64,000 nt of DNA from Pyxicephalus adspersus (taxonomy: Eukaryota > Chordata > Amphibia > Anura > Pyxicephalidae), in assembly GCF_032062135.1 (NCBI RefSeq), contig NC_092859.1, positions 64,718,366 to 64,782,365 on the forward strand, in the 5' to 3' direction. Shown piece after piece: positions 36,150 to 46,433 of the stretch; position 1 is the first letter of the stretch, and each line of letters starts with the position of its first letter. The notes beneath the pieces are model-generated. The model was not told where the DNA came from. It did no database searches and saw only the letters and a list, made by a program, of their open reading frames with translations. A program made the translations under genes and the position numbers.

Positions 36150-38050
36150 TCATGTCTCAATTAGCTACATCTTCTACACTGTCCATAGAGGTGATGGCCT
36201 CAACTTCCAATGCGGTCCACGCTCCGTCACAGGGCCCACCGCCTCCTACTGCCTGTTACTGCTTCCACGGCAGCATCATTTACAGCAGGAGGAGGAGGCG
36301 GTGGGCTCTGAGACGGAGTGTGGACGGCATTAGTATCTGGCATCTAGAGTTTGGTATTGGGCAGGCAACAGCATCACTGCCTGCCTAGTACCCAACTCTA
36401 GATGCCAATTACTAATGTGGTCCACACTCCGTCTCAGTGCTAAATGCCTCCTCCTCATGCTAATACTGCTGCTGCCCAGTACACAACTCTAGATGCCAGT
36501 TACTAATGCGGTCCACACTGTGTCTCAGAGCCCACCACCTCTTCTTCCTGCTGTTACTGCTGCCGCCTTCCCAGTAACCAGAACCCAGCTCTAGACGCCA
36601 GTTAACAATGCCATCCACACTTCTCAGGGCCCACCGCCTCCTCCTCCTGCCTTCCCACCGCCTACTTCTTCTGCTGTTACAGCTGCCGCCTGCCCAGTAC
36701 CCAGCTGTAGATGCTAGTTAACAAGTCTGTCCATGCCGCATTTTAAAAAGTTACAGCTAGCAGATAGGAAAGGGCAATCCCCTACAAAGCAATGTCTCCA
36801 CTAGCTACAGCTTCTACACTGTCCATTTAGGTGATGGCTTCAACCACTAATGCCGTCCTTGCTCTGTCTCAAGGCCCACCGCCTCCTCCTCCCAGTACCC
36901 AGCTCTAGATGCCAGTTAACAATGCCATCCACACTTCTCCTGGCCCATCGCCTCCTCCTCCGGCTTTCACTGATGCTGCCGCCTGCCCAGTACCCAATTC
37001 TAGATGCTAGTTACTAATGCCGTCCAAACTTTGTCTCAGGGCCCACGGTCTTCTACTTCTGCTGGTACTGATGCTGCCGCCTGCCCAGTACCCTACTCTA
37101 GATGCCAGTTACTAATGCCGTCCACACTTTGTTCCCGGGCCCAACACCTCTTCCTCCTGCTTTTACTGCTGCCGCCTGCCCAGTACCCAGTACCCAGCCG
37201 TAGATGCCAGTTAACCATGCTGTCCATGCCGCATTTTACAAAGTTACAGCTAGCAGATAGGAAAGCGAGTCCCCTACACAGCAATGTCTCCAGTAGCTAA
37301 AGCTTCTACACTGTCCATATAGGTGATGACCTCAACCACTAATGCCGTCCTTGCTCCGTCTTAGGGCCCAACGCCTCCTCCCACCAGTACCCATCTATAG
37401 ATGCCAATTAACAATGCCATCCACACTTCTCAGGGCCCACCGCCTCCTCCTCCTGCTTTCACTGATGCTACTGCGTGCCCAGTACCCAACTCTAGATGCC
37501 AGTTACTAATGCCGTCCACACTTTGTTCCAGAGCACACACCTCTTCCTCCTGCTGTTACTGCTGCCGCCTGCCCAGTACCCAGTACCCAGCTGTAGATGC
37601 CAGTTAACAATGCTGTCCATGCCGCATTTTGCAAAGTTTCAGCTAGCAGATAGGAAAAGGCAGTCCCCTACACAGCAATGTCTCCAGTAGCTAAAACTTC
37701 TATACTGTCCATATAGGTGATGGCCTCAAACAATAATGCCGTCCTTGCTCCGTCTCAGGGCCTACCGCCTCCTCCTCCCAGTACCCATCTCTAGATGCCA
37801 GTTAACAATGCCATTCACACTACTCAGGGCCCACCGCCTACTCTTCCTGCTATTAGTGCTGCTGCCTGCCCACTTTCCAGTACCCAGCTCCAGATGCCAG
37901 ACTAGACTCAAGCTCAACAGGATTTTCTTTTCTCACTGATTCCGCCCTGTTTCCTTTCATGTGCTTTCACTCGATAGCAGGCCCTGAGATGGAGTGTGGA
38001 AGGCATTAGTAACTGGCATCTAGAGCTGGATGTAGTGCATCTTTTGACAC
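36150..38050 (-). repeat. GC-rich minisatellite, hAT-associated, copy 2
   Basis: Units near 115 bp with 'agctctagatgccagtta', 'aatgccgtccacac', 'ctcagggcccaccgcctcc' and 'tgctgccgcctgcccagt' blocks: the reverse complement of the array at 20390-22120. A longer unit with 'gcagataggaaa' and 'tccatataggtgatgg' recurs near 36760, 37260 and 37650, giving a higher-order period of 400-500 bp. The last unit at 37980-38050 is in the opposite orientation. Confidence 0.85.
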
Positions 38051-38088
38051 CCCGAAGTGTGTAATCTGAAATTTGTGATTGATTGTAG

Positions 38089-38271
38089 ATGGCCACGTCT
38101 CCTGCTTCATCCATCGGTACCACGCTTTATCGGACTGAATTTCTGTGTATGTTACCCCGGAACTGGGATGTGGGACAGCAGTCCCTCTGTATATGTTGGG
38201 GGGATGAGTTGGGAGACACCGGTATATTTAATGAGAACCAAAAGGTCCTGGATGACTACATTGAGCCATGA
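38089..38271 (+). CDS. Short unidentified ORF preceding the PC-esterase-like segment
   Basis: 60 codons starting MATSPASSIGTTLYR, preceded by a splice-acceptor-like tgattgattgtag that ends right before the ATG. I do not recognise the protein. Its last codons overlap the ATG of the PCED1-like segment at 38268, so it could be the 5' part of the same gene in another frame or an accidental ORF. Confidence 0.3.
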   Translation: MATSPASSIGTTLYRTEFLCMLPRNWDVGQQSLCICWGDELGDTGIFNENQKVLDDYIEP

Positions 38272-38731
38272 AGTTATTGAGCTCAGCAGACGTCCAGAGA
38301 CTTCTCCACAACAAGTATGTGGCCGTCCTGGGAGACTCCATTCAAAGATCCATCAACAAGAAGCAGCTGAAAGGGAAGGGTGAGATGTCATTTGCAAACG
38401 ACACGTTGGGGTATCTCTGGGTAAAATGCACAATGGCATAATTTACCGCAAAGTGTGTCATTACAGAACTGACCACCACCTTGTACAGTTCTATTTCCTG
38501 ACCTGTGTTTCTTCGGGGTACATAGAGAGCGTGCTGGCCAACTTCCAACATGGACCTCAGCCCGACGTTGTCATCATCAACTCGTGTATATAGGATGTTA
38601 TCAGGTATCATGAGCAATCACTGCAAATGTACAAAACCAACCTGGACCACCTGTTTATTCGGCTCACCGCCATATTGTTTGATTGCCAAATTCTGCCTTT
38701 AGTACCACTTTTCAATGTTTATCCTGCATAA
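38268..38731 (+). pseudogene. PC-esterase (PCED1/FAM113-like) gene fragment, broken
   Basis: The translation follows the N-terminal two thirds of vertebrate PCED1-type proteins: SSADVQRLLHNKYVAVLGDS (38280-38340, block I Ser in GDS), KGKGEMSFANDTLG, then after a frame change near 38420 GKMHNGIIYRKV, HHLVQFYFLTCVSSGYIES and PDVVIINSCI (near 38580, block III Asn). At 38591 a TAG replaces the expected Trp codon, after which DVIRYHEQSLQMYKTNLDHL continues in frame to TAA at 38729. The C-terminal part with the Asp-x-x-His motif is absent. One frameshift and one nonsense change make it a pseudogene. No intron is seen, which suggests a retrocopy or a gene carried by a transposon. Confidence 0.8.
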
Positions 38732-38739
38732 AGATTTTC

Positions 38740-39360
38740 TGGCCCACTTTTCCACCCCTGATAGGGCAAAATTGCATATTGGTTTGTTAAGTATTTTTTA
38801 AATTTGTTGGGCCATTTTTGAACTATTTTGGCTTTACATGGAAGTGTGGGTTTACATGTGTTTTGTTTGTTCTTTTTAATTATTTTGTCATTTACTGTAA
38901 AGTTTTTAGTGATGTGTATTTTCTTTAATTTTGGTTTTGATGTGTTTTTAGATTTTATTTTGACCTTTTAGCAAATGTTTCTTTTGAATAAAGTTATTTC
39001 TAAAATGTTGTTGTTTGTTTTTTTGGGGGTTTATGTGATCTCCTTTCCAATCGCTCAGGACACACAGTTTAAAAAGACAATTGTGATTGTTTTTAAGCTG
39101 TTCCTCCCCCTGAAATATTTTGGAAAAGTGTTTTATCAGTAGTCCTCATTAGGGTAAGTTTGTATTTTTTGGTGTATTTTGCAGGTTCTGCTTCATATGC
39201 ACTCTATGTATGTATAGACATGAGTGCACATAAAGCTAAACATGTATGTATGCATTTAGATGTGTGTACATATACATAAAAAAAGAGAAATTATAAGAAG
39301 AAATAGGCAAAGAGGGCTTTTTGGACCATATTGCTTCACATTGCAAAGATTGCCTATTTC
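38740..39360 (+). repeat. Mobile 3'-flank cassette downstream of the PC-esterase segment
   Basis: Shared with 52870-53600 (same strand) and 8105-8660 (inverse). Blocks include 'aaaattgcatattggttt', 'gttgggccatttttgaa', 'gaccttttagcaaatg', the polyadenylation region 'tgaataaagtt' at 38985-38996 and 'agagggctttttggaccat' near 39310. It directly follows the PCED1-like stop and looks like its 3' UTR. Confidence 0.7.
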
Positions 39361-39757
39361 TTTCTATGATTTTGGATTTGCCATTGGAAGATATACATTA
39401 GATGTTGCTTACATTGACTAAACATCCTGAAAGGCTTGAAAAGCAACAACATATGTTTGGCTCAAAGGGAAACATTACCAAAAATATATACAAAAAGTAT
39501 TATTAATCTAAAATATATGCGCGTAACAATGCGCAACAACGGGCCACTGACTACATGCGGGTATGGATGCGCATACAGCAGGCATACGTGCAGGTGGGAG
39601 TTAATCAGGAAGTTGGAGAGAGGGACATCATGCCACGCCCGTTGTTTGGAGAGAGGGACCTGCGCTTTAATATTAAAGTAAGTGATTTTTTAGAAAAGTT
39701 TTAGGAGGGGGCGGGGAGGGCGATTCTTTTAACTAGAATAAGCCTATTTTCTCCATG
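39361..39757 (+). other. Harbinger-related spacer
   Basis: Part of it (39419-39475) matches 53758-53810, so it belongs to the same element family. The rest is not recognised. No gene. Confidence 0.4.
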
Positions 39758-40235
39758 TTTGAATGTGTTTTATGCATCATGCATGTTTGAAACACATTGC
39801 AATGTGTTTTATGCATCATGCATGTTTGAAACACATTGCAATGTGTTTTATGCATCATGCATGTTTGAAACACATTGCAATGTGTTTTATGCATCATGCA
39901 TGTTTGAAACACATTGCAATGTGTTTTATGCATCCTGCATGTTTGAAACACATTGCAATGTTTTTTATGCATCATGCATGTTTGAAACACATTGCAATGT
40001 GTTTTATGCATCCTGCATGTTTGAAACACATTGCAATGTTTTTTATGCATCCTGCATGTTTGAAACACATTGCAATGTGTTTTATGCATCCTGCATGTTT
40101 GAAACACATTGCAATGTTTTTTATGCATCCTGCATGTTTGAAACACATTGCAATGTGTTTTATGCATCCTGCATGTTTGCAACACATTGCAATGTGTTTT
40201 ATGCATCCTCATGTTTGCAACACATTGCAATGTGT
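39758..40235. repeat. 39-bp tandem array (about 12 units)
   Basis: Near-perfect 39-bp units, each with 'atgcatcatgcat' or 'atgcatcctgcat' and the 18-bp perfect palindrome aacacattgcaatgtgtt. Two variants alternate in the right half (tgtgtttt and tgttttttt forms). Since 39 is a multiple of three, both strands carry long open frames over the array. These are a by-product of the period. It lies just upstream of the Harbinger transposase exon. Confidence 0.95.
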
Positions 40236-40557
40236 TTTTACGCTGCTTCTCATATTTCTCGCCATCTTTAATCCTTCACATGTCCTAAACCCTTGTTTGC
40301 AACTACTTGAAATGTTGAGGATCCTACTTGCTACTAATCAACCACATTTCTTGGAGGTTGTTGCAGTGCACTTCATATGCTTGTAATTTGGTGGCCTGGG
40401 ATTTCTGACATATTTTGGGACTATTATCTATGAGTGTCCTCCTAGTCTGCAAGATATGACATGCAGAATTCCCACACACAGATATCACACTGTGCCCATG
40501 ACGTTGTTACACATGCCCACAGAGTGGATATATTTTACCAAGCAGTTTTTTATATAG
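40236..40557 (+). other. Upstream flank of Harbinger transposase exon
   Basis: No first exon resembling the remnant at 60478-60633 was found. A pyrimidine-rich tract ends in tttttatatag at 40557, a plausible acceptor. Confidence 0.35.
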
Positions 40558-42840
40558 AAGCCACAGCACAGCTAAAGAATGGGGGAGGGACAGCCTGTGT
40601 CCCCAGCTCTTATGCCAGGCAGTGCCAGGAATGACCAGGCTCTTGGCCACTCTGTATATTTTAGGAAGGGGTTCCTTTCAAACCTCCTCGGCCTTAATTT
40701 GTGGACTAAGCCAGCCTACAGTTTCCAGGGTTTTTACGAAGGTCATCGATGCCATTGTGGACCTTGTCCCACTAAATATTAATTTTCCTCAAACAGCTCA
40801 GGCGTGGAGGAAGGTCAAGGTGGTTTTCTTCAGGCGAGCGGGATTTCCGAATGTTTTGGGGGCCATTGATTGCACTCATGTGGCCATTCAGGCCCCTAAA
40901 TTGCAGGAAATCTCGTTTCGCAACCAGAAGCGATATCATTCACTGAATGTACAAATAGTCTGTGATGCTAACAGGAAAATCATGAGTGCACACACTGGTT
41001 TCCCAGGATCATGCCATGATGCCTATATCCTGCGTCAGACAGACTTCTACTGGAAATTCATCTCTGGAGAAATGCCTGAGGGCTGGTTAATAGGTAATGT
41101 ATAATGTTGTTACTGTAATACTCTAACACTAATACTCTAGTAATCAACTAACAGTAGTTAAATCCTAAAGACACCTATTATGTTGCTATGTCCCTTTGCA
41201 TTGTCAGAATGCCAGGCTATGACCTATATTGTATATATGTCATATTTTGTGCTAAAATCTAATTTAGCAAATACTTTATAAATATTGTACAATATTGGGA
41301 GCATGGGGGAAAAACTAACTTTCAGATATTCCTGGAAGCCCTAGTATAATTACTATTTTCACAGCTCACGGTACTTCAGTGTGGTAGTCAATAGTAACAA
41401 AGTCTCCTAACAACCAAAAAGCAATAAAGTGACCGAAGAGCACAACCCTTAGCGACCTTTGTAAAAAAAACTCTAGTGTTACACTGCATTCACAGAACAC
41501 TTACTATAACAAGAACTAACATGTATAAAGTTTGTCTTTTTACAGCTGACAAAGGATTCGGACAGCTTCCATGGCTTATGACACCTGTGCGTCACCCCCG
41601 GTCTGAAGCAGAGCATAATTACAACAAGGCTCTGCAAAAAAGCTGGGGGACTGTGGAGCAAACCATCAGGCTGCTAAAAGCACGGTTTCTGTGCTTGGCG
41701 TGGCCCGGTGGTGAGCTCCTTTACGCACCGCGGAAAGCTGCCCAAGTCATCATGGCATGCTGCATCCTGCACAACCTTTGCCTGCACCATGGGGATTCCT
41801 GGGACATTCCAGAGGAACTCGAGCCAGAGGTACATCAACATCCTGCCTCTGGCTTCCAAAGCACAGCAGACGGACGTCGAGTCAGAGCGGAACTCATCGC
41901 TAATGTCTTTACGCGTGAGTATTTACATTTGTTTACAATGCATGTATTACATATTTCAGCACATCATGTTCGGGTTACAAACCAACCTAGGAGTTGAAGT
42001 CATAGAAAGCACACTTTAATGGTTTGGGAAATGAAATAGCAGACATATTTGTGTAAGAGCTGGACCTTTATGTGACACTTTACAAAAACACATTGCCAAA
42101 CTGGGGCAGAGTGCAATTTAGTGCAGATTTGGGCAAACATTGCTTATGCAGCCAGAAAAGCATGTAATTTTTTTGCATGGAAATTTATTTTAGATTGTAG
42201 GTTATAATTCACCGAATTACTCAATAATTACTTATAATTCACCGAATTACCGCATAACTCACCAAAATATGTCCAAAATTTTATAAATTTAATAATAACA
42301 TTTTTTTTATAAAACATAAAAAAAAAATATTTAAAAAAAATCTTTAAAAAAAAGTTTAAAAAAAAAATAGTGTATAATGTAATGTAATTGTGCAGTAGCT
42401 TATATAATATATAAAATAATACAATTATTTATATATTATATAAGGATTTCCTTGTATTGGACTCAATACAGCTTTTTTGTATTGAGTTCAATGCATAGCG
42501 ATTTGAATTTCCTGCCCCGCCTCCCGCCCGCACCGATGCATGCAGCGACGTCACTGGGAAACCCCGGTGATTGTCACTGCACTCGCCGGATGAAGACTGA
42601 AGACAGAAGACGTGTCCGGAGGAGCTGCGGGGAGAAGGTGAGTATTTTGTTTTTGAGATCGACGCTGGAACAGAACAGATCATCACAGCGGGGACCAGGT
42701 AAATGATGGGATTTAACCACCCTACAAAGTTCGGGTTTATCGATATTTGCAAAATTTTTTAACCCGAACCAAGGTCGGGTTTAACGGTCGGGTGGTTAAC
42801 ACATCCTAATAATGTAATCTATTTCTTTACAGGGCGATAA
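40558..42840 (+). CDS. PIF/Harbinger transposase, three visible exons
   Basis: DDE nuclease that catalyses cut-and-paste transposition with 3-bp target preference. Visible exons are 40558-41093, 41546-41914 and 42833-42840. Donors gtaatg and gtgagt and acceptors tttttacag and ctttacag keep the frame through both joins, the second ending R-R-stop. Key blocks: TRLLATLYILGRGSFQ and LSQPTVSRVF (helix-turn-helix), VLGAIDCTHVAI (first Asp, near 40870), NAQ-like NVQIVCDANRKI, GSCHDAYILR (second Asp), then across the first join WLIADKGFGQLPWLMTP, and SWGTVEQTIRLLKARF (catalytic Glu, near 41660), HNLCLHHGD and ELIANVFTR. No internal stop is seen in these exons. The N-terminal exon is not found. A MITE sits in the second intron. 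Confidence 0.88.
42170..42799. mobile_element. TTAA MITE, copy 4, inside a transposase intron
   Basis: The right end aacggtcgggtggttaa closes at 42799. Internal blocks match MITE copies 1 and 3 (42443-42620). The left end is truncated or diverged. It lies between the donor at 41915 and the acceptor at 42831-42832 of the Harbinger transposase. Confidence 0.7.
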
Positions 42841-44465
42841 CATCCCTCTGCTGTGCTGCCAAGCCTCTGGAATATCACATCACAGATCACCGTACATTCG
42901 TGGATGATATTGCTTCCGGTTAAAGAAGGAATCCACCTTTATGTTCCTCCACTCCCAAGCTGATGTGAGGAAGTGACTATATAGTGGGTCAAGGTCTAAA
43001 ATGGCATTGAAACCTTCATACCAAGGAAACTGTATACTGGCTCAGTGCACAAATTAAGGGCGACGTGGATTTGAAAGGACACCCCTCCTAAAATATATAG
43101 AGAGTCCAGGAGCCTCAACATTCTTGGCATAGCCTAGCTCCTCTTTGTTTTTGCTGCAATTTTCCCTTCCAGCAAGATGTACAGGTCATGGATGACCTTG
43201 CGGGACAGGCATAAACGCCTTTGACATTCTGGTCTTTGGTTTGACCAAAGCAATAAACGAAGTTAAATTGTCCTTGGCATTTTTCTATACAAAATGACTA
43301 ATACGATTAGAATCATGTAAACATATAAATAAAGCACACTATCTGGTATGTAAGAGTGCTTGACCCTGCTTGTGAGCTTGGCAATCAATGTGCTTTGATG
43401 TTGTGCTTGGCAACCTGGACCTCCTTCCATCACAATCAGGTGTGTTAGAATGAGTATGCAACTCACCTAGACAACTAATTGACAACCAGTTTGGACAGAA
43501 AGTGGAAGTGTGTTTGTATACAAAAGTGCTAAGATCAGGAAGCACAGCATGATGACAACAAAGCGATAACACTACCACAAATGAACAGAGGAGTTGTGTG
43601 GCAGCAAATCAATATGCAATTGAGTCAAATGTCAGAGTAATACATTTGTATATAATACATTCAAAAACCAATATGTGACTTTGAAAATGGGACAAAGGCA
43701 AACAGGGGGTTCAAGTAGTAGTTTGGAGTGGAAAGCATGCAGACATTTGTCCGGAATATTAGTTTTAAAAAAATGACAAAACATTGCCGATGATTTGCTA
43801 AACAACAGAAACTGTCATTACAAACCAGGCACAAAAACATTGCAGCAAAAGATGAATAATGATGACAATAATCCTTTTTTTCAATTATTTGATTTCTATC
43901 AAGCCAAACTACAATGACATTTTAATTGAATCACAAATGCTTGGTGACAATTTTTTTACAATTCATACTATTGTGAGATGACATATTATGAAGTGTTAAC
44001 TAGTATATATACAGCTTGATCTAAATTAGTTTGGAGTGTTGCAAAGCAAACTAAAAAGTATAAAAACATTGCAACAAATGTAACAATAATTTAATTATTT
44101 TGTGAATAAGTACAATGTAACCTAAAAAAGTAGCACTTACCCAAAAGAAGATGAAGTATTAAAGATTTTAAATGACCTGTAATGAACTGTAGATACGCAC
44201 AGAACAGAGAGCAGGTGTGCGCTAATTAATTGCTATGATCTCACCATTGACAGCTTACCAGATCCTTCTTAATCACGCAGCTGAAATCTAATCGCCTTAA
44301 TTGGCATATTCGCCACCCCTATTGCTCATTATTATCAAGGCAGGAATCCGGCTGGCAGTGAAGGCGCGTGTATGAGCGCACTCGGCTCCGGACTGTGGGA
44401 ATCCGGCTCGCTGGAAGCGCGAACGTACGTCTAGCGTACGCGCATTTAATTGATTAAACAGGGCC
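42841..44465 (+). mobile_element. 3' region and right terminus of the Harbinger element
   Basis: Non-coding. 42897-44460 matches 53630-55286, and 43876-44465 is the reverse complement of 59938-60478. The terminus attgattaaacagggcc resembles the inverted end ggccatgattcatcaat at 59938. Polyadenylation-type aataaa signals lie near 43250 and 43330. Confidence 0.75.
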
Positions 44466-44675
44466 AAAGTAAAAGTAAAGTTCAATAAAGTAAATTATAA
44501 CCCTGCAATATATAGTTCATGCAGTTTGGTAAATGTATTAAAAAGTAATTTCACAGAATACTCAATTATGTTCAAAAAAAAAAAAACAGATTTAAGTATA
44601 TATGAGTGGAGAATGGTAGCAGAGCTTTGTCTCATAATAATAAGTAATAATTCAAGTGAAAACTAAACAGCCAAG
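44466..44675. other. No recognised feature
   Basis: AT-rich flank between the Harbinger terminus and a microsatellite. Confidence 0.3.
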
Positions 44676-44678
44676 TGG

Positions 44679-44746
<68 letters not shown>

Positions 44747-44757
44747 GTGTGTGTGTG

Positions 44758-44792
<35 letters not shown>
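44676..44792. repeat. (A)n-(TA)n microsatellite
   Basis: About 27 A residues, then a TA run, a gtgtgtgtg stretch and another TA run. The 61-codon ORF over it is an artefact. Confidence 0.95.
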
Positions 44793-44794
<2 letters not shown>

Positions 44795-45427
44795 TTTATG
44801 AATATTAATCACTTTATTTTGATTCACAAGAAAAAACACCAGTGTTTACATGTAAAATAAAAACTTGGTATGAAACCATTTTACATGCTGCCTATATTTT
44901 TTTTTTTTTGGAAATTGTGTCAAGGCTGTCAAATCACTTTCAGCTCTGGCATGAATGAGTTGGTTTTGCCTCACTGGTATTTTAGTGGTGGTTTTCAGCA
45001 TTTTTGATATCCTTTCAGATTACCATGTGGAAATTTCTTGTTTCTGATAAACACAAAACAACTATTCAGACTGCAACTTTTCTTACACGATCATGTTAAC
45101 TTGTGAATACAGGTCGCAATTTAAAAAATAAAGTGAAAAATTTTTTTTAAAAATCCTCACTATGAATCAAGGTGCATTTTTGATGGAAAAACACATTTTC
45201 AAATGAAGTTTTGACAAAATAATTTAGAGAAGAAATACACTGTTTTAAACCACAGTGACACAATCACATCCTTTGTGCATATAATAAAGCTGTACATGGA
45301 GACATCTAATTTCATTATATCTAGCCAAAAAATAAAAAATAAATTGGGAATGATAGTGTAAAAATGTAAAGAGACAGTTTCAATTGACTTGAAATAAATA
45401 TTGTAGATCAAAGCCTAATTAATATTA
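44793..45427. other. No recognised feature
   Basis: AT-rich, no gene or repeat family identified. Confidence 0.35.
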
Positions 45428-45560
45428 ATATTATAAAATGGTATTTATACAGCGCTGTACTTTTAATAGGGGGTGCAAACGACGGACCAATACAAACAAT
45501 GAAACAGGAGGAGTGGACCCTGCTCAGAAGAGCTTACAATTCAGGAGGTGGGGGAAGTAG
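45428..45560 (-). repeat. SINE-type tail
   Basis: On the minus strand it has 'attgtaagctcttctgagca', then 'ggtccactcctcctgtttca' and a 'gtacagcgctgtataaata' tail, as in tRNA-derived SINE tails of amphibians. No tRNA-like head is present, so it is 5'-truncated. Confidence 0.6.
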
Positions 45561-46019
45561 CACACAATAGGAAGGGGTGATATGGAACGGTGGGTAAGTA
45601 GTGAGGGTTTAGAAAAAAGAAGAAAATGGTTAGAGAAGTTTGAAAACAGGGGTATGCTCTTTAAATAAGCATAAAATAAGAGCAAGTTGAATATGATGAG
45701 TAAGACCTTTCCAGATAGGCAGTCCTAGAAAAGTCTTGGAGCTATGTATGTGACAAGGTTAAAAGTGGGGAAGTCAATATTAGGTCATTGAAGGAAAAAA
45801 AACTATCTGCCAACAAAAGATTAATTTTGGGTGAAATACAATTACTATCTAGTAATCTAGCATATTTACTTAACTGCAAAAAATCTATGGCCTGCACGAA
45901 AAATCTTGTAACTGTGACAAAATTGAACTCTCTTTAGTTATCATTTCATTATAGACAGCCTTGTCAACTGTTATTAATTTATGGAAAGACTGTATGAAGA
46001 TGTGATGTGACCAGACCAT
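45561..46019. other. No recognised feature
   Basis: Non-coding. Could include decayed Penelope-like sequence upstream of the GIY-YIG domain. Confidence 0.3.
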
Positions 46020-46302
46020 ACCAACACATCAATTGTAACACCTAGGGAGGTATATACATGATTGTATGTAAATGTGGGGCATTTTATGTTGGCAAAACTA
46101 AACCCGCCTTTAAAAAAACAAATATATGAGCACATCCACTCGATCTCGGTTGAAAAATTACCACCCCAGTACCACCATGTGGGTACCCAACACCAGCATG
46201 ACTGTAAAATTTTATCCTTCTTCGGTCTGGAACATATTTCTGGAAACAAAAGAGGAGGTGATCCTGATAGAATACTTCTCCAAAGAGAAACTAGATGGTA
46301 AG
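46020..46302 (+). pseudogene. Penelope-like element, GIY-YIG endonuclease end
   Basis: C-terminal endonuclease of a Penelope-like retroelement. GGIYMIVCKCGAFYVGKT (46047-46100) is the GIY-YIG core. A frameshift near 46118 leads to IYEHIHSIS, then HHVGTQHQHDCKILSFFGLE and RGGDPDRILLQRETRW (46253-46296), the typical end with the RGG and ETRW blocks. A stop lies before the core (codon at about 46044). The ORF is interrupted by the LINE at 46317 and resumes at 50492-50510 with KINLFFN and a stop. The RT domain is not found. Confidence 0.85.
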
Positions 46303-46316
46303 ATAAATCTTTTCTT
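46303..46316. repeat. Target site duplication, left copy
   Basis: ataaatcttttctt, identical to 50492-50505. Flanks the LINE inserted in the Penelope-like coding end. Confidence 0.85.
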
Positions 46317-46433
46317 GAGGGGTGTGGCTTGGCGATGGTGCTGTGAGCAGGCACATATCCGGAGCTCCGTGACCACCGCGGCTTTAGCAGCTAATACTTC
46401 AGATCATACAGCTTGTTTCCACCCCACTCAGTG

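Noticed and set aside
31451..38050. Single complete hAT element with both ends
   Set aside because: No inverse of the 5' end (caacacta) was found near 38 kb, so the right boundary cannot be set.
39758..40235. CRISPR-like array
   Set aside because: Units are contiguous with no unique spacers, and the genome is eukaryotic. It is a minisatellite.
39733..40386. Long ORFs (165-207 codons) on both strands encoding Cys/His-rich repeats
   Set aside because: They follow from a 39-bp tandem repeat, a multiple of three without stops in several frames. Both strands are open at once, which is not expected of a real gene.
44675..44860. 61-codon Lys/Ile/Tyr ORF
   Set aside because: Entirely microsatellite: poly-A followed by TA repeats.
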